This document shows, piece after piece, positions 12,301 to 24,600 of a stretch of 64,000 bases of DNA. A program made the position numbers and the translations under genes. Each line of letters begins with the position of its first letter. Position 1 is the stretch's first letter. Source of the stretch: Cinclus cinclus (taxonomy: Eukaryota > Chordata > Aves > Passeriformes > Cinclidae); assembly GCF_963662255.1 (NCBI RefSeq), contig NC_085052.1:9197807-9261806 (forward strand). The letters run 5' to 3'. The notes under the pieces were generated by a model. The model saw only the letters and a list, made by a program, of their open reading frames with translations. It was not told the origin of the DNA and did no database searches.

Positions 12301-12486
12301 ATTATGAGTTCCAGGGGAAGATAGATTGGTTTTCAAAAATGTGCTTTTAGGGCTTGAGCAGTGAGAAATCACAGTTGTTTGGGTTTGGTCTGTGATTCTG
12401 CTACCTGACAGTAGGCTTTGCCAGGTATATTTGATTTAACTGATTGGCAGAAACCCCTCAGCTTCAAGAGGCTTGCGTCACCTTCT
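9335..12486. other. Unique noncoding DNA, no gene recognised
   Basis: No gene is recognised. Several pyrimidine-rich open frames on the plus strand (10088-10318, 10355-10660) encode Phe/Ser/Leu-rich peptides with no known motif. A CAA-type triplet run lies near 9718-9736. A short TGTG/CACACA alternation lies near 11286-11308. Confidence 0.55.
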
Positions 12487-12545
12487 GAATCATAGAACCA
12501 TCAAGATTGGCAGAGACCTTTAATATCATCCAGTACAATCATGGA
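12487..12545 (-). mobile_element. CR1 LINE 3' tip (severely 5'-truncated)
   Basis: Read on the plus strand, GAATCATAGAACCATCAAG leads into ATTGGCAGAGACCTTTAATATCATCCAG. This is the reverse complement of the typical avian CR1 3' end, whose sense strand finishes in ATTCTATG-type 8-bp repeats. The element therefore lies on the minus strand. Only about 60 bp are recognisable, normal for CR1 because most copies are 5'-truncated. Substitutions such as TTTAATATC for the usual TTCAAGATC show it is not recent. Confidence 0.85.
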
Positions 12546-13364
12546 TGTAGAATTCTTGTTTAGAAGTTCCTTCTGCAAAAATGTTTCATTTCTCTCTTGG
12601 TCTTCCCTGTGTCAGAACTAGACGATTTTTTAGGATACAGGTGAAAATAGTACTTCAAAAAATTAGCAGGTAAAGTTTGTTTCTGGAAAACTGTCTGTTC
12701 TCCCCTGGTCTTCTGTGAGAGACAAGGATCTCCAGTGTGCCTAGGGCTGAAGTTTTCAGTGGCTAGCTATGTGACAGAGGGCATGAATCCGTGTAGGGTT
12801 AAAAATTGGTGAGGTTTTTCAGTCAATCAAGGTTTTCTACCGACACTTCTCAGCTTTGACAATCTGAGGCAATCTCAGAATTTCCTGAATATAGGAAGTG
12901 GTAAAACCCACCAATAAGCAGTCCAGATCACAAAACTCCAGTGTTTCATATAACTTCTAGGGGTCTCACTGTTTAAATTCCAGCTTAGAAGACCTGAGAA
13001 GGTCCAAATTATCTTACTGCTTCTAGTCCTGGCTCTGTCCTCACTAATTACCCACCACCCCAAGAGACTGATGTTGAGAAATGATGTAGGTGAACTCAAG
13101 ATCTGAGTGCTCATAAAGAAAAAGGTCCCTAATCCTGTCAGGCACGACGTAAATATTTCCCTCGGTGTCAGAAGAAAAGGCTGAGGGATTATTTATGCCC
13201 CTGGCCACCATTTCTGCCAAGGTTGCATGTACAGCACAATAGGTGTAGCTGGCAGATTTTGGACTCCTGCTTGTTCCATTTTATAGATTGGAAAGGATCA
13301 GTTATGTCAGGAAGGGACTGGTGGGAGTGAACCAGAGCTGCTCTCTCATGTCTCTGGCAGCTTG
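12546..13364. other. Unique noncoding DNA left of the minisatellite
   Basis: No gene or repeat is recognised. Open frames at 12875-13114 and 13189-13419 (minus) show no recognisable motif. The single-copy sequence TCTCTGGCAGCTTG directly precedes the first minisatellite unit. Confidence 0.5.
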
Positions 13365-13812
13365 CAGCAGGAATCCTACAGACACCTCTCCCTGTGTGCA
13401 GCAGGAATCCTACAGACACCTCTCCCTGTGTGCAGCAGGAATCCTACAGACACCTCTCCCTGTGTGCAGCAGGAATCCTACAGACACCTCTCCCTGTGTG
13501 CAGCAGGAATCCTACAGACACCTCTCCCTGTGTGCAGCAGGAATCCTACAGACACCTCTCCCTGTGTGCAGCAGGAATCCTACAGACACCTCTCCCTGTG
13601 TGCAGCAGGAATCCTACAGACACCTCTCCCTGTGTGCAGCAGGAATCCTACAGACACCTCTCCCTGTGTGCAGCAGGAATCCTACAGACACCTCTCCCTG
13701 AGTGCAGCAGGAATCCTACAGACACCTCTCCCTGTGTGCAGCAGGAATCCTACAGACACCTCTCCCTGTGTGCAGCAGGAATCCTACAGACACCTCTCCC
13801 TGTGTGCAGCAG
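13365..13812 (+). repeat. Minisatellite, 13 tandem copies of a 34-bp unit
   Basis: The unit starts CAGCAGGAATCCTACAGACA and continues with CCTCTCCCTGTGTG, for 34 bp. Thirteen full units fill 13365-13806 exactly, and a partial CAGCAG follows. Reading all of them, I find one substitution: T to A at 13701 in unit 10 (CTGAGTG in place of CTGTGTG). Because 34 is not a multiple of three and the unit has no forward stop, all three plus frames stay open. This produces the apparent 137-195 codon proteins at 13288-13701, 13362-13868 and 13394-13981. They are shadows of one repeat. The minus strand has a TAG in each unit. Such uniformity suggests recent expansion or homogenisation and probably length polymorphism. 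Confidence 0.98.
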
Positions 13813-16800
13813 AGCCATGCCCTTGGCTCCAGTGCAGAGCGAGGCTGATGGACTCAGAGCTCTTCTGAGAGGAGCAGAGGCTCTAATGACTGATGGCTCT
13901 CTGCCTCATGAACAATTCCTAGTGGCAGTTCTTCCACTCCTGCCCTACTGTATCTCCTTTTCCTGGAAGGAAAGCAATTGAGGAGGGGTGTCGAGGTGCT
14001 TCCAGAGCTCCTGTTTGCTGCAGTTGCCTTAGAATCAGGGTGGAGGGGGCAGCTGAAACAGTCTCCTGTAGAAATAGCTACAGAAATGATCCTTTCAGTA
14101 CACAGTTTGCACTTTTAACTGTGACTTGTTAAGTTACTTGTTAAGTTTTGTGTTTTATTTTCAATACTTGTAGATGGATTAATCAAGAGTACAACTTGCC
14201 ACACTTGTTCTCTCACAGCACCCTCTGAGATATTTCTAAAGATATGTGTTTTTATGCCTCACCATAGGCTCAAAAACCCCCAAAACCACACTACAAGCAC
14301 ATAAAAGGAGAATAAGCATTAAGTACATTTTAGCCAGTTGGCATGGCATTTAGACCCCAAATATGGTGAAGAACAGCAGGATTTGCAACCCACACAAAAA
14401 ATACAGAAAAAACTAAATTGTATTTGCAAATAAATGTTATTATTTGTATTGTTTAGATTTTAAAAATTGTATTTATGTAAAAATGATTCAGCTTCTCGCA
14501 GCTAGACCTGGATGACATTTGCCCAAAGAACAGTAACTTTGTCACAAATTTAAAAATGGGGGGAGGAGAACTGGGGAAACAGCATCGTAAGAACTAAAAG
14601 TACCTGGGAAGCTGACTAATCTTGCACAATCTTAAGACAATATATGAATAAATAATGATGATATTTTAAATATTAAATCATATTTCTCATGATTAAAAAT
14701 TCCTTCTTTTGTTAGTGCTGATATGTTTTGGTTTGTTATGTTTGGAAATTGAAATTTTGGGGGTTGGTTTCAAAGTTATATTTTCTTCCACACTCCTTTG
14801 CAAGTACACCCTCTATGAACAAAAATCTGAAATGAGCAAAATAAGCTGACAAAATATTATTTCTAACTTCTAGTCTCTTTATGAAAGAAAAAGCCTATTT
14901 GACTTGAACTCATATTGACACTCAGAGAAACTGAAGGCTAGGAAAATCTCTCTTTAAGCTAAAATATATCCTCAAAACTTGAATTCTGGGTTTCCAAATG
15001 TCAGTCAAATATTTAATTTTGGGCCATTTTTCTCTCTATTATCAACAAAATATTGGAAAAATCTTAAAAATGGATATCACTTAGAACCTCACTCTGTTTT
15101 AGGGTTGTATTTTGTATTTCAAAGGATTGCATTGGATAATTTTGGGTTTAGCTAAAAATTAGCTTCTTATTTATTTGAAATCCTAGTTCCCTAGTGGGAA
15201 AAGGAATTAGTATTAATGAACACACCTCCAGATCCTTTTCCTGTCAAGGTCTGCAGACCATGTAAGTATTTGACATTTGAAGGTTCAGACTGGCACTTTC
15301 TTAGAAAACCCCTCCTACTAACACCCTGAAAATCTGTCTGGAGGTCTCCTATGGGATCATGCTGGAAAGTATAACTGCATGAGCATTTCTTTAAAATTTT
15401 ACTTAATTTTCTGTGTGCACTTCTCTTACTGAGGGATTTTCTGTGCCGTTTGGCTCCACAATGCATTCATTCACGAGTATTTCTCCTTCCAAAGCTAAAT
15501 TGATCCAATCCCTTTAACAGGACAGTCACTGGATTTGCCACATTTTTCCTTTCCTGTCATATTCCAGCCTATGTGGATAAGATGCCTGGCTTTTGTTTAT
15601 CTGGAATGGAGTCATTTTCCTGGGGCAGGTATGGAAAGGAATTCAGTGAAGAAATTGTTTGCAGATACACAGGACTTACACATTCAGAACAGGTTATCAA
15701 CCTGAGCTGCTCCCAACTGTTTGGTGTCTGGTTCAAGGGATGTAAAGGAAGAGTTGAATCCATGCAGCCTGGACAGTTCCAAGTACTTCTTTCTCACTTT
15801 GTTTACTAAACCATGGTAAGATCTGAAAGTGCCAGCAGACAGAAGAGAGCACTTCTCATCAAGTGTCTATTATTTTGTGCTCTCTGCACACCTCTCCTTA
15901 ATAGACCTCAAGAGCTCTGCTGCTGTAGAATGAAAATCACATCATTATATTGCTAACACCCTTCCTTTACCTGCGACCAGCTTTTGAGTCTTGCATTGTG
16001 AACTCTTGTAATTTTTGTACCTTTCCTCTAAAGGCCTTCTCATAGAGCGTTGTTGGTAGCATATGGGAGGTTCTCTTTGACCCTCTTGATCTAAATGTCT
16101 GCTTATTTGCATAATAGATGCATAATCTGTAAAAAGATTTCTAGGTAGGATAGCATTTCAAGTAGTGATGTGGGAGCAGATGCCTTGCAAGAAGCTAACA
16201 GAGGATGACTAATTAAAAGTTAAGGAATAATGGTGCAGAGATGTGTCAAGAAACCAAGAGGTTTGTTTTCAACCTGCAATTAAATGCAGAGAAGACAACA
16301 ACTTGAAAGGATTTTTCCCAAAGCACCAAAATTGCGCTATTTTGTAAAGAGATGTTTTAAGAGTAAAACTAATAATTTTGCATGTGGAAGTAGAATGGAG
16401 CAGATGCTATGCCAGACTGGCTTCCCTTTATGCCCAGGAATCTGGAGAAAATGAGGGAGTCTCTGAAGGAGATGCACAAAACATGGAGTTTGTTGCCTAC
16501 AAACAAAAAGATTTTCAATTAACCAAGCCATTGTGTCTGAAACTCTACAACATGACACTAAGATCTGAGACTTTGTAGACACCATACAAAGCCATTAACA
16601 TCCAATGCAGGGAGGCAGATTTTGTGTGTTTGTTGATCCTGAGCTAACAGGCTGGCGGAAGGACAGGTCTGTGTCACAAGGATTCAATGGCAAATGAAAA
16701 TACCTATGGGGCTTCTGTATTTAAGCTGCTGAATGTGCAGCATGAAAACAGACTTCAGCCATATGGATTTCCACTAAATCTCTTTTCTTCCCTGTTGTTA

Positions 16801-18259
16801 CCAGTGGCGAAATGTCAGCTAATAAAAGAAATCTTGTTGTTAGTCAGTAAGTGTTGTAAAAGGTTTATTTTTTCTATTTGCTTGAAATAGTATAGTATAT
16901 CTTCTCTACTGCATAAGCCTGTTTTTATATTCTTTGTAGTTTATCAATCCAGAAGAAAAAACCCAACAATGAAAAGTAATTATATCTGCTGAGAAGAAAA
17001 AAATAATTAAAATGATTAAGACATCAATAATTTTGTCTGGAACTGCAGGCATCACTGTAGAAAATTTCAGTAATAATCTGTAAAACTAAGCACATTAGTT
17101 CCATTTGTACCAAAGCATATATTTTAGCACTAGGGAGCAAAAGTGAAGTAAAAAATTTGCACAGCCTCAGGCAAAATCAAATTTTTGTATCTTCTTTGTG
17201 CTCTGATCTGTTAACTTTCTTAAGCACTAAATGTCTTTCTATTGATTTCACTGCACTCTTTGTCAGAGCTTGAAAGTGATTTGAGGTTTTAGAAAGTACC
17301 TCAAGGATTTCTTTGAGATGTTGAACAATCAAATCTATTATTCAGTTTTGACAGCGTCAGTGTCCCACCCATCCCACCCCACCAATGCCTTCCTGTCATT
17401 TCTTTCTTTTCTATTCATTAATCTTCTGTTATTTTGTGCTTATGTGTGTGATTGAACATACTTGCTGTTCTATATGGTGTCTTGGAGGTGTAAAGCTAAA
17501 TGTGCAAAAGATTGGTTTATATTTACCTTTTGGAACACAGCAGAACAGTGAGAAGATTTCACAGTTGGATTTGTCAGCAGCAAGGCAGTGTCTGTGTCCT
17601 GGAGAGCTGGCCCACACACTATAGAGTCTGGAGATATTTCCTGCTCTGTCAGCTGGGCTGCAGTCATGAAAACAGGGGTGTTATTCTTAAAAACTTCTGT
17701 TTTCTAATGGGGGTCTGAGCATTGTAAACTTTGGTACAACTTTTCTATCTCTTGATGCTGGTGTTGAGTAAGTTCAGGCACAAGGCAAAGCAAGATTTAA
17801 GTCAAAATTAAGCTATTTGGTAAGCTTTAGTTCTTACAGCTACTGTAAGAAGCTGTCACCTGTAGTTGAGGAAGTTTTGCCCAGCAGAAAATGGGAAAAG
17901 TAATCCTGAAAACTTGTTTTACTTTTCCCCTCTGATATGACTCTCTAGTCATTGCCAAAAGAATCATTCTAATTGTTGATTTCAAAGCTCAAGATCCGTG
18001 TCTCCAGTCACTGAGAGTTCCAATGTTGGAGGGGCTGAGGTGCTGAGGCTTTTCAGGGTGGCAAACTGCTGATAGAACAGTAGGTCAGGTAACAAACAGC
18101 AGGAGAATATGCTTGAGATGATGGATCTGTTTGCACATCTCTCCTCTGACAAAAGGACTGGTGTGACCTTAGCATCCTCTAAGAGACATCACCTGAAGTC
18201 CCACACCTTGCAAAGAATGATTTTGTCTTAGGGATTCTACTTAGCACTGTAAGTTAAAC
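13813..18259. other. Unique noncoding DNA, no gene recognised
   Basis: After the minisatellite the GC content falls and much of 14080-17350 is AT-rich. The tandem duplication at 14124-14147 is described separately. Open frames at 15191-15466, 15569-15763 and 15573-15809 overlap on opposite strands and look like chance. No transposable element is recognisable. Confidence 0.55.
14124..14147. repeat. 12-bp perfect tandem duplication
   Basis: ACTTGTTAAGTT occurs twice head to tail (14124-14135 and 14136-14147). It is probably a replication-slippage duplication. Confidence 0.9.
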
Positions 18260-18276
18260 TTTTTTTTTTTTTTTTT
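18260..18276. repeat. Poly(T) tract (T17)
   Basis: A run of 17 T on the plus strand. On the minus strand it is a poly(A) run beginning 7 nt after the stop codon of the open frame 18284-18616, so it could be a retrocopy tail. Confidence 0.9.
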
Positions 18277-18283
18277 AATGGAA

Positions 18284-18616
18284 TTAGATGAGAAAGCTGT
18301 GTGGCTGTTCTGTGTTGCTCTTTTGTGCAGCATATTTGTACATCACAGGACTACATTTCTTTCTGAAATTTTCTTTCCAATCTTCCCGGCCATTCTCACT
18401 TCCCCACAAATCCACCACACATCCATCTTGGAGGGAATATCTAGGTACTTCAGTTGAGTAGGGATGTCTTGAGAGACTCGTGTTTCTTTGCCAAGCACAG
18501 GGCTCCATCCCCTCCAATTGCATTTCCTGGAAAACAGTTAATTCTTTGGGACTTTCTTCTGATGACTGTGACATTGCATAACGGGGCTTTGTTGTTTTTA
18601 TGGTTCCTTTTTTCAT
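18284..18616 (-). other. 110-codon open frame followed by poly(A); possible retrocopy fragment
   Basis: On the minus strand an ATG-initiated frame of 110 codons ends in TAA at 18284-18286, and poly(A) begins 7 nt later. Composition is protein-like (polar, Ser/Glu/Lys-rich, one Trp-rich patch), but I recognise no family. A processed pseudogene would have such a tail, but the 3' untranslated region would be implausibly short. No clear target-site duplication is visible on the far side, and no AATAAA lies at the normal distance. Chance is the more likely explanation. Confidence 0.12.
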
Positions 18617-21600
18617 ATTCCCATATTATAGAGAATAAACAAGAGTAAATGATAAGTATAGGATAACTTTTAAAAGGCAAATTATAAATATACGGGTGGC
18701 CAAATAAAAGTCAATGGAGTAAAATAATGTACTTTTTTTTATTTTGGCTAATACTACCATAAGAGTTTTAAATATCTGAGTTCCCTCAAGGCTTATAACA
18801 AGACTGTTACACCTCCATGGACTCTAAGGCAGCTGCCCATCAAGGAGGACTTGATGAAATTGTTGCTCATATGAATACTACTCTGTTTGTCAGTTTGCAT
18901 TAGGATGGATCAAACAAGGCAATCCACATTCAGAAGCAGGAACTCGGGTGAGGTGTGCCCAGAAATTAAATCATTTCTACACTTACGGCACTCAGGAAAG
19001 TTCTCACTTCACTGAACTCTCTCTGCTGTGCTGATCCAGAGTAAAAGTCAATAGAATTGAATCCAGGATTCCTGTGAAGGAAATCCTTGATGATCTCTTT
19101 ACATTTGTGTCATGGAACTTTCTGAAACACGTGAAATCTTCTCCCTTCCCTGTGAATCACTCGTTCTTCCTGCTGGCTGGTGGTGCTGAGAGCAGGATTG
19201 CTTTGCTGTCCTCAGCACAGGGTACTGGCATCATCCTATTAAATGGATGACCTTGTGTCATGTGCTGCTCTTCAGGTATTCAACAGGTGTTTTCTAAAAG
19301 ATAACCCCTGGAGTTCTTGAAATTCAGTAGTGGAATCAAATAATTAACTGAAGGTCAGAGACAGTTCCTGCTACATCTAATTTGTAAGCAACTGTTGAGG
19401 AGAAGCTACACATGGTGTACATTCTAATGAAGATCTCCATTTCAGATCATGTTGTAGGAGTCCTTGGGGATAATAGTGGCAGAAGTTCAGATGTTTAGGA
19501 AACTGTAAATACAGGCTTCACTTCAGGCTGGTTCTTCTGTCAGTGTACTTAATGTAAAGTTTATAATCACTGAAGACTTCACTCAGATATAAGCACATGT
19601 CATGTTCCATTCAGGTTAGAAGCTGCAAGTTCGAACATGTGCTTTGCTGCTTTAGGATGTGGCTGTCTGCAGAAAATCACTTTGCAAACAGCAAGGAAAT
19701 ATGTTCTCTTTCAGGAGACACGGTAGGGTCTCTCCTTAGCTGGAAATCTTGAGCTAGACCCAAAAGAAGCCTGGTTTGCAATGAAGAGTTATGTTGAACT
19801 TCTAACCAAAATTCCTGAAAAATAACATTTAAATCAATAAGTTTAAATTACCACGTTGCCAAGCTGAAGAAAAGAAAAAAAAAAAAAAGGGGGAATTTAT
19901 ATTAATATAGGAATGTTTGAGATCTCTCATAAGTTAGCACGATTCCAATGTAATTTTTTCAGATATAAATTTTTTGGTTTTATCTTCTTATATATATAAC
20001 CAGGTGTCTTACAATGCCCCTTGGGAAGTAAAATATGAAACCTAATCTAACCCAGGACCTATGTCCTATAGTTTCAGGAAAAGTTAGGCTACATGACTTT
20101 CATATGACTCAGTCTTTAGATTCATCTAGATCTATTTCTTCAGACTTTTGTAAAAATTAAAAATACTTATTCATGGCATGCAAATAAAGCCTATTTGAGC
20201 TGTCTGAACAGTCTACAACTTGCATAACAGATCGCTTAACAATGGATTTTTTTGAGATTTTAATTAGGCAAAAAATAATTATTGTTGAACTGTTTAATCT
20301 GAGTTAGAGTTTAGCTGAAAAGTCTCTAGCAATCCAAAACAAATTTTCCATTGGCAAAATGGCACAATTTCTTTGACCAGAAGTTGGATTCTTTTGTTCA
20401 CACACAAGCAGTGGCAAAAAACAATTTAGCCTTATTTCTTTTTGTAGTGGGTGCTATTGAATGATTTTTATGTGTTATTTGTCTCCAAGGGAATTTTGCT
20501 GAACTCATGTATCATTATACATTTCATGGTACCTTTCTAGGTAACCAAATATTTCCCACACTTTTTCAGTATCCTAAGGTGTATTTAACAAAACTCTGAT
20601 GGATAAACTGTTGGACAAATAGATATTAGATCATGTCTTCATGATTTTCCATCCCTAATTCTCTTCATTTAAGAGCACACTGGTTCCACACAGGAACTAA
20701 ATTTTATATTTTTCTGAAAAAAGCACATGAAGATTATGAAGACTATGAAAAAAGATAGCTTTGGTAGAAGGGATTTTAACTCAATTTTGGACTGTTCATC
20801 TGTCTACAGCATGAGACAAAGACTGTTTTTTTCACTGTTTGCCTCAGCTTTGTGATCCTTTCTTACCTGTGGTTACTGCTCTGCTTTGCCCAGCACACAG
20901 CAACAGCAAATAGCAAAATGCACCCAGCAAAGAACATCAGCAGAAGAGTTTTGTCAGAAAAGTGACCTGTGCAGGTGCCATCCTGCCTGTGTGGGGCTGG
21001 TTTGCTCAGAGAGGCAAATCACCAGTGAGGTTGTGCAAGATTAGGGGACACAGTGCTCTGCTGTCCCCAGGTGGGGCTGGTGTTCCACCATGGCACAGTG
21101 AGGTGAGACAATGTGAAATTTCTTTCATCAGTTGCAAAGTGTTTTTCACGGGATAATTGATAAGATGGGGAAAAGAAGAAAGGACAGAAGCCCCCTGAAG
21201 CAATGATGAGAGGGAAAGCAAGAGATGGATCAGCTTCTTATTTGTCTTGGTGCAGTTAACATTTGAACAGCTGAAATTTATGAGGATTATTCCAAGTCAC
21301 ACATAGTGCTTTATTTATCTGCAGGAATCAGTCATACTGCTGTTGATGATAAAAAAAAAAAAAAATGTGAAAGGTGAAGAAACACTAGTTTCTTTCATTG
21401 TTGACTGTTTGGCTCCTTTCCTTGCCCCAGAAGACACAGGAAGATGAAGACAGTGAAGATAAAAGTACAGGAGTTTCAGACTTGTCAAAGAAGGCACTAT
21501 ATTTTCTGACAACAGAACAGTGAAATTATATGTGCAGTTGTTAGTATTTTCTTTTCTTTTGTCAAAACTAATTTGAAGAGGAGGCATAGGCTAGTGCTAG

Positions 21601-23004
21601 GTCACTGCCACACCTTTAGAAATGTCTGTTGTGTACAGAACAAGTTGAAGAACTGAAATATTTCCCTGCCTGGGGTGAAAAATAAGTCTTTAAAATTCCA
21701 TCCAAGGGTGTCCTTCCAAACAACTGAGAAACTTGCAGATAAATTAGGGCCATCCATGGAGAAAGAGTAGGGCTGTGATTCACCACACCCTCCTGGGAGC
21801 TTGATACCCAGCTGTTACAGCAAGATTGCCTTGGAATGTTTGCTATCAATTTCTGTAAACCTTCGTGACAGTGCAGATGAACTTTGACTGACAGCCCTGG
21901 GTCCTGACATAAATGGACCAAGATCTAACTTCTCAGAGTTTGAACCATTGGACATTCAAAACTGAGTGCTGTTTTAACTGTGTAACCTCATATCCATCCT
22001 AGGGCATGGGGAATAGTGATAAAGGTCTTTTAACTTCCCCACCTACAAGAATTTCACAAACTGTAAGGTTTTCTCCCTAGAGTGCCAATGCTCCCTCAGT
22101 TTGTGAAAGTTTCTTGTGCTGATTCATTGGGGATTTTTTCCCCCCTTGTATCTGTACAATATATTTGAAGGAACAGACACTTCTTCATACTACTGGAAAT
22201 GAGGGGATTGTGAACACATTTGTGAGTTAGAGCAGTTGTCTTCCCCACTCAAGGAATTACCTTTTGTCCATAAAGCTGGTATGGTTCTGTTGCTGGCTCA
22301 GTCTTGGCCAGCTGTGGTGATATCCCTTCAATTGGCTGGTAGGCAGTTTCACCCTGACCTTTTCCAGCCAAAAGGGGGATATCAGCTCTCTGACATCACT
22401 TCTAAAGCCAGTCACAGTCAATGGATACATCTCTGTGTATATCTGAGGAATATTCAGCAGTATATACACAGGAGAGCTTCAGTGTACCTGGGACAAAGGC
22501 ATGAGGAGATAGAAAGTGTACCTTGTTCATTAAAACTATGGGTTTTGCTTTATCTTTCTGCAAAAACTGAGTTGGTGTAACTTGTTTGTCATAGGGTTTT
22601 GCCTGTATTATTGGTCAGGATAATAAAAGCCGCACTGTATAATCTTTATCCAAAGACACACAAAATCTTTAGGAAACTGGGTAAGAAGCTCAATTTCAGA
22701 GAACAGAAAATAAGGCTCACTACCACTGAGTCCAGATTTTCTAGAGCTGGAGGGGATTTTACACTAAAATTCCTTTGAAAATCAAGTGCAATGAGCACCT
22801 ACTCCTTTAACAGCCTTTGAAAATTACTCCTTAACAATTTGTGCTGCAAGATTCTTGGAAGAAGTTAGTAAAAGACTGGCCAGTCCCAGGACTCCTGTTA
22901 TACAGGTTTTATAAGTATTTCAGTATGTTCACAGGTTTTGTAACTTTTCTTATGGAAAGTCAAACAGTAGGTGCATAATATTTTTTTCTGTCTTACCAGT
23001 TGCT
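18617..23004. other. Unique noncoding DNA, no gene recognised
   Basis: No recognisable gene. Homopolymer runs occur near 19869-19885 (A-rich then G) and at 21351-21365 (A15). Open frames at 21315-21587, 21616-21921, 22236-22580 and 22257-22469 overlap on both strands or lie in AT-rich DNA and show no known motif. Confidence 0.55.
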
Positions 23005-23104
23005 CCATGGTAAATGTCTTATCTGTCAACTGGATTTCTCTCTACCTCTACGGATGGCAGTGAGGGATTTAAGCACAGAATTTTAAAAGATGAAAAAACC
23101 TGGA
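23005..23104. repeat. Copy 2 of a dispersed repeat with an exact 25-bp match
   Basis: Positions 23080-23104 are identical to 5697-5721, and the upstream ATGTCTTATCTGTC and TCTCTCTAC stretches resemble those of copy 1. The two copies differ by an insertion of roughly 30 bp between these blocks. The family is unknown. Confidence 0.4.
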
Positions 23105-24060
23105 AATGACTATAATTCAATATAACACTTTTATTCTCTATTATTTGACCATTTCAGTACTTTACTAGGGAGAATACCCCACCCATGAGGCATCAAAAGA
23201 TGGATGGCTACAGGGAGGGGATGCTGTCACCAGCAGGACTGGGAGTGTTACTTTTCAGCATTTAATTGCCTTTAGAACCATGCTTCATCATTGTGTTAAA
23301 GGGGTAATGTAGTCCTGGCTCGTGCTGGCAAACATCAGAAGAGTAATCCCAAATCCTGTCCCAATGCAGTGAACAGTTATGATGGCTTGTGTAGGCTGCT
23401 GGGTATGCTAGCAAGACAAGCAGGAAAGCTGCAGCATCTGGCTCTGCATTACAGCTACCACAGACCTGCCTGAGTCTATCCTGCAGAGCTGCCAGCTCAA
23501 GCAGAGGTTTTTATGGGAGAGCCACCCTTTGGAAGCCCTGTATTGTTTTACTGTGTGTCTGCCACATCCGTAGAGGAAATAAAGCAACTGGCTGGAGGCA
23601 GAACTGTTGGGGGAGAAACAGCAGGGAAATGTGTGTGTCTGTGAGAGGCCCAAGAAGGTGGAAAACCAGAGTAAAATAGAGGAAGAGGCAGTAGGTGCCC
23701 TGGGGAACAGCTGACAGATGGCAAAGAGAGTGGGAGTTGGGAGAGCCTGCTTGTAGGGTCCTGCAAGTAAAAACCTGTTTGCAAGATGCCAGTCAGGACT
23801 AATGACAAGTGCTGGGGCATTCCAGGGATCCTGCTCTGAGGGTGATGCTGAGGAATTCAGCTGGCACTGGAGCTGTTTCTCCATGAATAACTCAACACCT
23901 TGTGCTGCTCCCTGGGAGCAGGACGGTGCAGCGTGATGGACATGTACTGTGCTGTGCTCTTGCCTCATACCGAGGACTTTAGGGCCAGTCAAAATAGCAG
24001 CCTGGCTGCTCCTAATCAGATCTAATATTTAATTCCAGTTCTCTAAAATAGACATGAAAG
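23105..24060. other. GC-richer stretch with a long minus-strand open frame, no gene recognised
   Basis: The segment 23408-23992 is open for 194 codons on the minus strand, the longest non-repeat frame in the window. A second minus frame (23548-23820) overlaps it. The predicted peptide is rich in Ser, Pro, Leu and Cys, has no domain I recognise, and lacks the ordered alternation of a folded protein. GC-richer DNA with few stop triplets on that strand explains it adequately. Confidence 0.4.
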
Positions 24061-24600
24061 GAATACAGAAATTGTCATTACAGTTTATACATAAAATCAC
24101 ACCAGCTGCTTATCTGTAGCTACGCTGGTTGTTTTCAGGTGCTGTGAAAAAGAATAAGCAGCTCTGCAGATGACAAATAGCCTAATGAAGTCGGGGAAAG
24201 TTGCATAATTAAGCAAGGTTGAGGTAAAACCACAGCTATTTTGGAAGAATTCTAACTAACAAGGCCAAGATTTTACCTCAGGTCTTCATGTAACAGTTTA
24301 CCTCCAAAGAATTTTTTTTCCTCAGCCCTTAAGGATGAAGGCTTATAGCCTTAATTTTATTTATCCCTTCTTACGTAACCATGAATGCTCTCATTAGCCA
24401 TATAAATGTCTAATACTCTTTTCAAATGCTGGTAAACCCAGCCACTCATTAGTAGCCCAAGGGCAAAATAATTCTTTTCACCAGTGCTGCAGATTTATAA
24501 AGTTTGAGCCTTATAATATTTTTCCCTTAGGTGGGCCAGGAATATGCTTAATTCATTTTCTTGTAGTTAGAAAATGGTTATTAAAGAGTTTTAAGAGTTT
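24061..24600. promoter_or_regulatory. Possible conserved noncoding element
   Basis: An AT-rich block with no open frame. It contains a TGCATAATTA homeodomain/POU-like motif near 24202, an AGGTAAAACC stretch near 24222, CATTAGCCATATAAATG, and an E-box-like CAGCTG at 24103-24108. It is free of recognisable repeats and homopolymers over several hundred bases. Conservation cannot be judged from one genome. Confidence 0.15.

Noticed and set aside
13288..13981. Three overlapping plus-strand frames of 137, 168 and 195 codons encoding Cys/Ser/Leu-rich repeats
   Set aside because: All three come from the same 34-bp minisatellite read in three phases. Simultaneous opening of all frames is a property of the repeat unit, not evidence for a protein.
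23408..23992. 194-codon minus-strand frame, the longest outside repeats
   Set aside because: No recognisable domain, low-complexity Ser/Pro/Leu composition, and a second overlapping frame on the same strand. GC-richer DNA with few stops accounts for it.
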